A DNA stretch of 6,780 nucleotides from Bacteroidales bacterium UBA1208 (lineage in GTDB: Bacteria; Bacteroidota; Bacteroidia; Bacteroidales; P3), in contig DBXQ01000095.1 of assembly GCA_002309955.1 (NCBI GenBank), positions 14,019-20,798 on the forward strand, read 5' to 3'. Of the stretch, positions 5,924-6,780 are shown one piece after another; the first letter of the stretch is position 1; every line of letters starts with the position of its first letter. The notes under the pieces are model-generated. The model was not told where the DNA came from. It saw only the letters and a list, made by a program, of their open reading frames with translations, and did not search any database. The translations under genes and the position numbers were made by a program.

Positions 5924-6484
5924 TTATTTTTGTTGATTCTTAAAAGGTATGCCAAACAATTTGAGCAACGACATGGCTTCCTTGTCGGTGTTAGCGGAAG
6001 TTACGAAAGTGATATCCATACCCTGGATGCGGTCAATCTTGTCAATATCAATTTCGGGGAAAATAATCTGCTCAGAAATGCCAAAGGTATAATTACCCTT
6101 GCCGTCAAAACCCTTGTCGTTAATACCGCGGAAATCACGGATACGAGGAATAGAAGCGGTGATGAGACGCTCAAGGAACTCATACATACGCTCACCACGA
6201 AGAGTCACACGAACACCTATGGGCATGCCACGACGCAATTTGAAGTTAGAAATATCTTTGCGGGACTTCGTAGCCACAGCTTTCTGGCCGGCAATCAGCG
6301 TCATCTCTTCAATGCCTTTGTCGATAACCTTCTTATCAGCAATAGCAGCCTTGCCAAGACCTTGGTTCAACGTGATTTTCTTCAAACGGGGAGCCTGCAT
6401 GACAGTCTTGTACCCGTATTCATTCATCAATGCGGGCAGAATCTCCTCGGTATATTTGGTCTTTAATGTAGGAATGTATGCCAT
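5924..6484 (-). CDS. rplE: 50S ribosomal protein L5
   Basis: L5 binds 5S rRNA and helps form the central protuberance and a contact with P-site tRNA. The product is 186 residues against 179 in E. coli. It begins with YIPTLKTKYTEEILPALM (3-20). The L5 signature is LKKITLNQGLG (34-44), followed by SRKDISNFKLRRGMPIG (74-90) and RIRDFRGI (114-121). The C-terminal domain has YTFGISEQIIFPEI (132-145) and ends GMDITFVTSANTDKEAMSLL (155-174). The start codon overlaps the rplX stop by one base (TAATG), so translation is likely coupled, and an AGGAG motif lies eight bases upstream inside the rplX coding sequence. In E. coli the S8 repressor site is near this start; I cannot confirm an equivalent here. 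Confidence 0.98.
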   Translation of the reverse strand: MAYIPTLKTKYTEEILPALMNEYGYKTVMQAPRLKKITLNQGLGKAAIADKKVIDKGIEEMTLIAGQKAVATKSRKDISNFKLRRGMPIGVRVTLRGERMYEFLERLITASIPRIRDFRGINDKGFDGKGNYTFGISEQIIFPEIDIDKIDRIQGMDITFVTSANTDKEAMSLLKLFGIPFKNQQK

Positions 6485-6780
6485 TATTTAATCTCCTCCC
6501 CTGTTTTTTTGGAATAACGAACGAGTTTACCAGTCTTCTCACTTATCTTGCGACCAATGCGGGTAGGAGTTTTTCCATCCATAACCATCAGGTTGGACAA
6601 ATGGATAGGAGCTTCCTGTTCAACAATACCGCCCTGAGTGTTCTTGGCACTGGGCTTAGTATGTTTCTTAACAAGGTTACGACCTTCCACGATGGCGCGA
6701 TTCTTTTCGGGATAAACCTTCAATACCTTTCCGGTCTTGCCTTTGTCCTCGCCAGCAATCACCATAACGGTATCCCCTTT
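6484..6780 (-). CDS. rplX: 50S ribosomal protein L24, 5' end cut off by the window edge
   Basis: L24 starts assembly of the large subunit by binding the 5' region of 23S rRNA, and lies near the exit tunnel. The frame is open to the window edge, giving 98 visible residues. It begins inside the KOW motif: KGDTVMVIAGEDKGKTGKVL. An internal ATG at 6765 is unlikely to be the true start, because the upstream residues KGDTV belong to the conserved KOW motif; the real start is therefore beyond 6780. Downstream are the conserved stretches EGRNLVKKH and GIVEQEAPIHLSNLMV, with the ending RYSKKTGEEIK. The total length is likely close to the usual 100-110 residues. The stop codon overlaps the rplE start by one base, consistent with the rplN-rplX-rplE order; rplN is expected next but lies outside the window. 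Confidence 0.97.
   Translation of the reverse strand, partial: KGDTVMVIAGEDKGKTGKVLKVYPEKNRAIVEGRNLVKKHTKPSAKNTQGGIVEQEAPIHLSNLMVMDGKTPTRIGRKISEKTGKLVRYSKKTGEEIK
6493..6499 (-). promoter_or_regulatory. Shine-Dalgarno-like sequence for rplE
   Basis: The transcript reads GGAGGAG here, with AGGAG eight bases, or GGAGG ten bases, before the rplE ATG. It lies inside the end of rplX, where it encodes a Gly-Glu-Glu stretch, so coding constraint could explain part of it. The position and strength fit a ribosome-binding site for rplE in addition to coupling through the TAATG overlap. Confidence 0.65.

Noticed and set aside
5930..6466. A 178-codon open frame on the plus strand opposite rplE
   Set aside because: It lies wholly within rplE on the other strand, its product resembles no protein I recognise, and L5 explains the sequence fully. 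Such antisense frames arise easily from the codon use of conserved genes.
6763..6765. Internal ATG of rplX as the true start
   Set aside because: The codons before it (KGDTV) form part of the conserved KOW motif, so the gene begins upstream of the window edge.

Overview
This window is a stretch of the conserved ribosomal-protein superoperon (the spc operon running into the start of the alpha operon). All fourteen genes lie on the minus strand, so transcription runs from position 6780 towards position 1. In transcription order they are rplX (5' end outside the window), rplE, rpsN, rpsH, rplF, rplR, rpsE, rpmD, rplO, secY, map, infA, rpmJ and rpsM (3' end outside the window). Every reading frame is intact and no gene is frameshifted. 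There is no sign of a mobile element, CRISPR array, tRNA or rRNA. No gap between genes exceeds 91 bases.

The protein sequences and gene order point to the phylum Bacteroidota, probably order Bacteroidales and perhaps a Prevotella-like lineage. Supporting signs are secY followed directly by map and infA with no adk between them, zinc-ligand-free forms of S14 and L36, A-rich leaders mostly without Shine-Dalgarno sequences, and protein sequences that resemble Bacteroidales ribosomal proteins from memory. The genus is an inference; no database comparison was possible.

Layout by region. Positions 6780-3451 hold the tightly packed ribosomal block: L24, L5, S14, S8, L6, L18, S5 and L30. Gaps there are 4-30 bases, except for a 1-base overlap between rplX and rplE and a 78-base gap between rpsN and rpsH that can form a hairpin. 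Positions 3377-1478 hold L15 and the protein-export channel SecY, separated by a 91-base gap with an imperfect inverted and direct repeat. Positions 1460-447 hold methionine aminopeptidase and initiation factor IF1. Positions 388-1 hold L36 and the first 80 codons of S13, which normally leads into rpsK, rpsD, rpoA and rplQ.

The genes work together as a protein-synthesis module. Eight encode 50S or 30S subunit proteins of the upstream block, with L15, L36 and S13 following. IF1 acts in initiation, Map removes the initiator methionine at the ribosome exit, and SecY is the membrane channel on which ribosomes dock. The window is mainly ordinary core genome and I see no new biological system. The points worth a second look are small: strong Shine-Dalgarno motifs before only three genes (rplE, rplF, rpmD) in a phylum that mostly does not use them, and RNA-structure candidates in the rpsN-rpsH, rpmD-rplO, rplO-secY and infA-rpmJ gaps.
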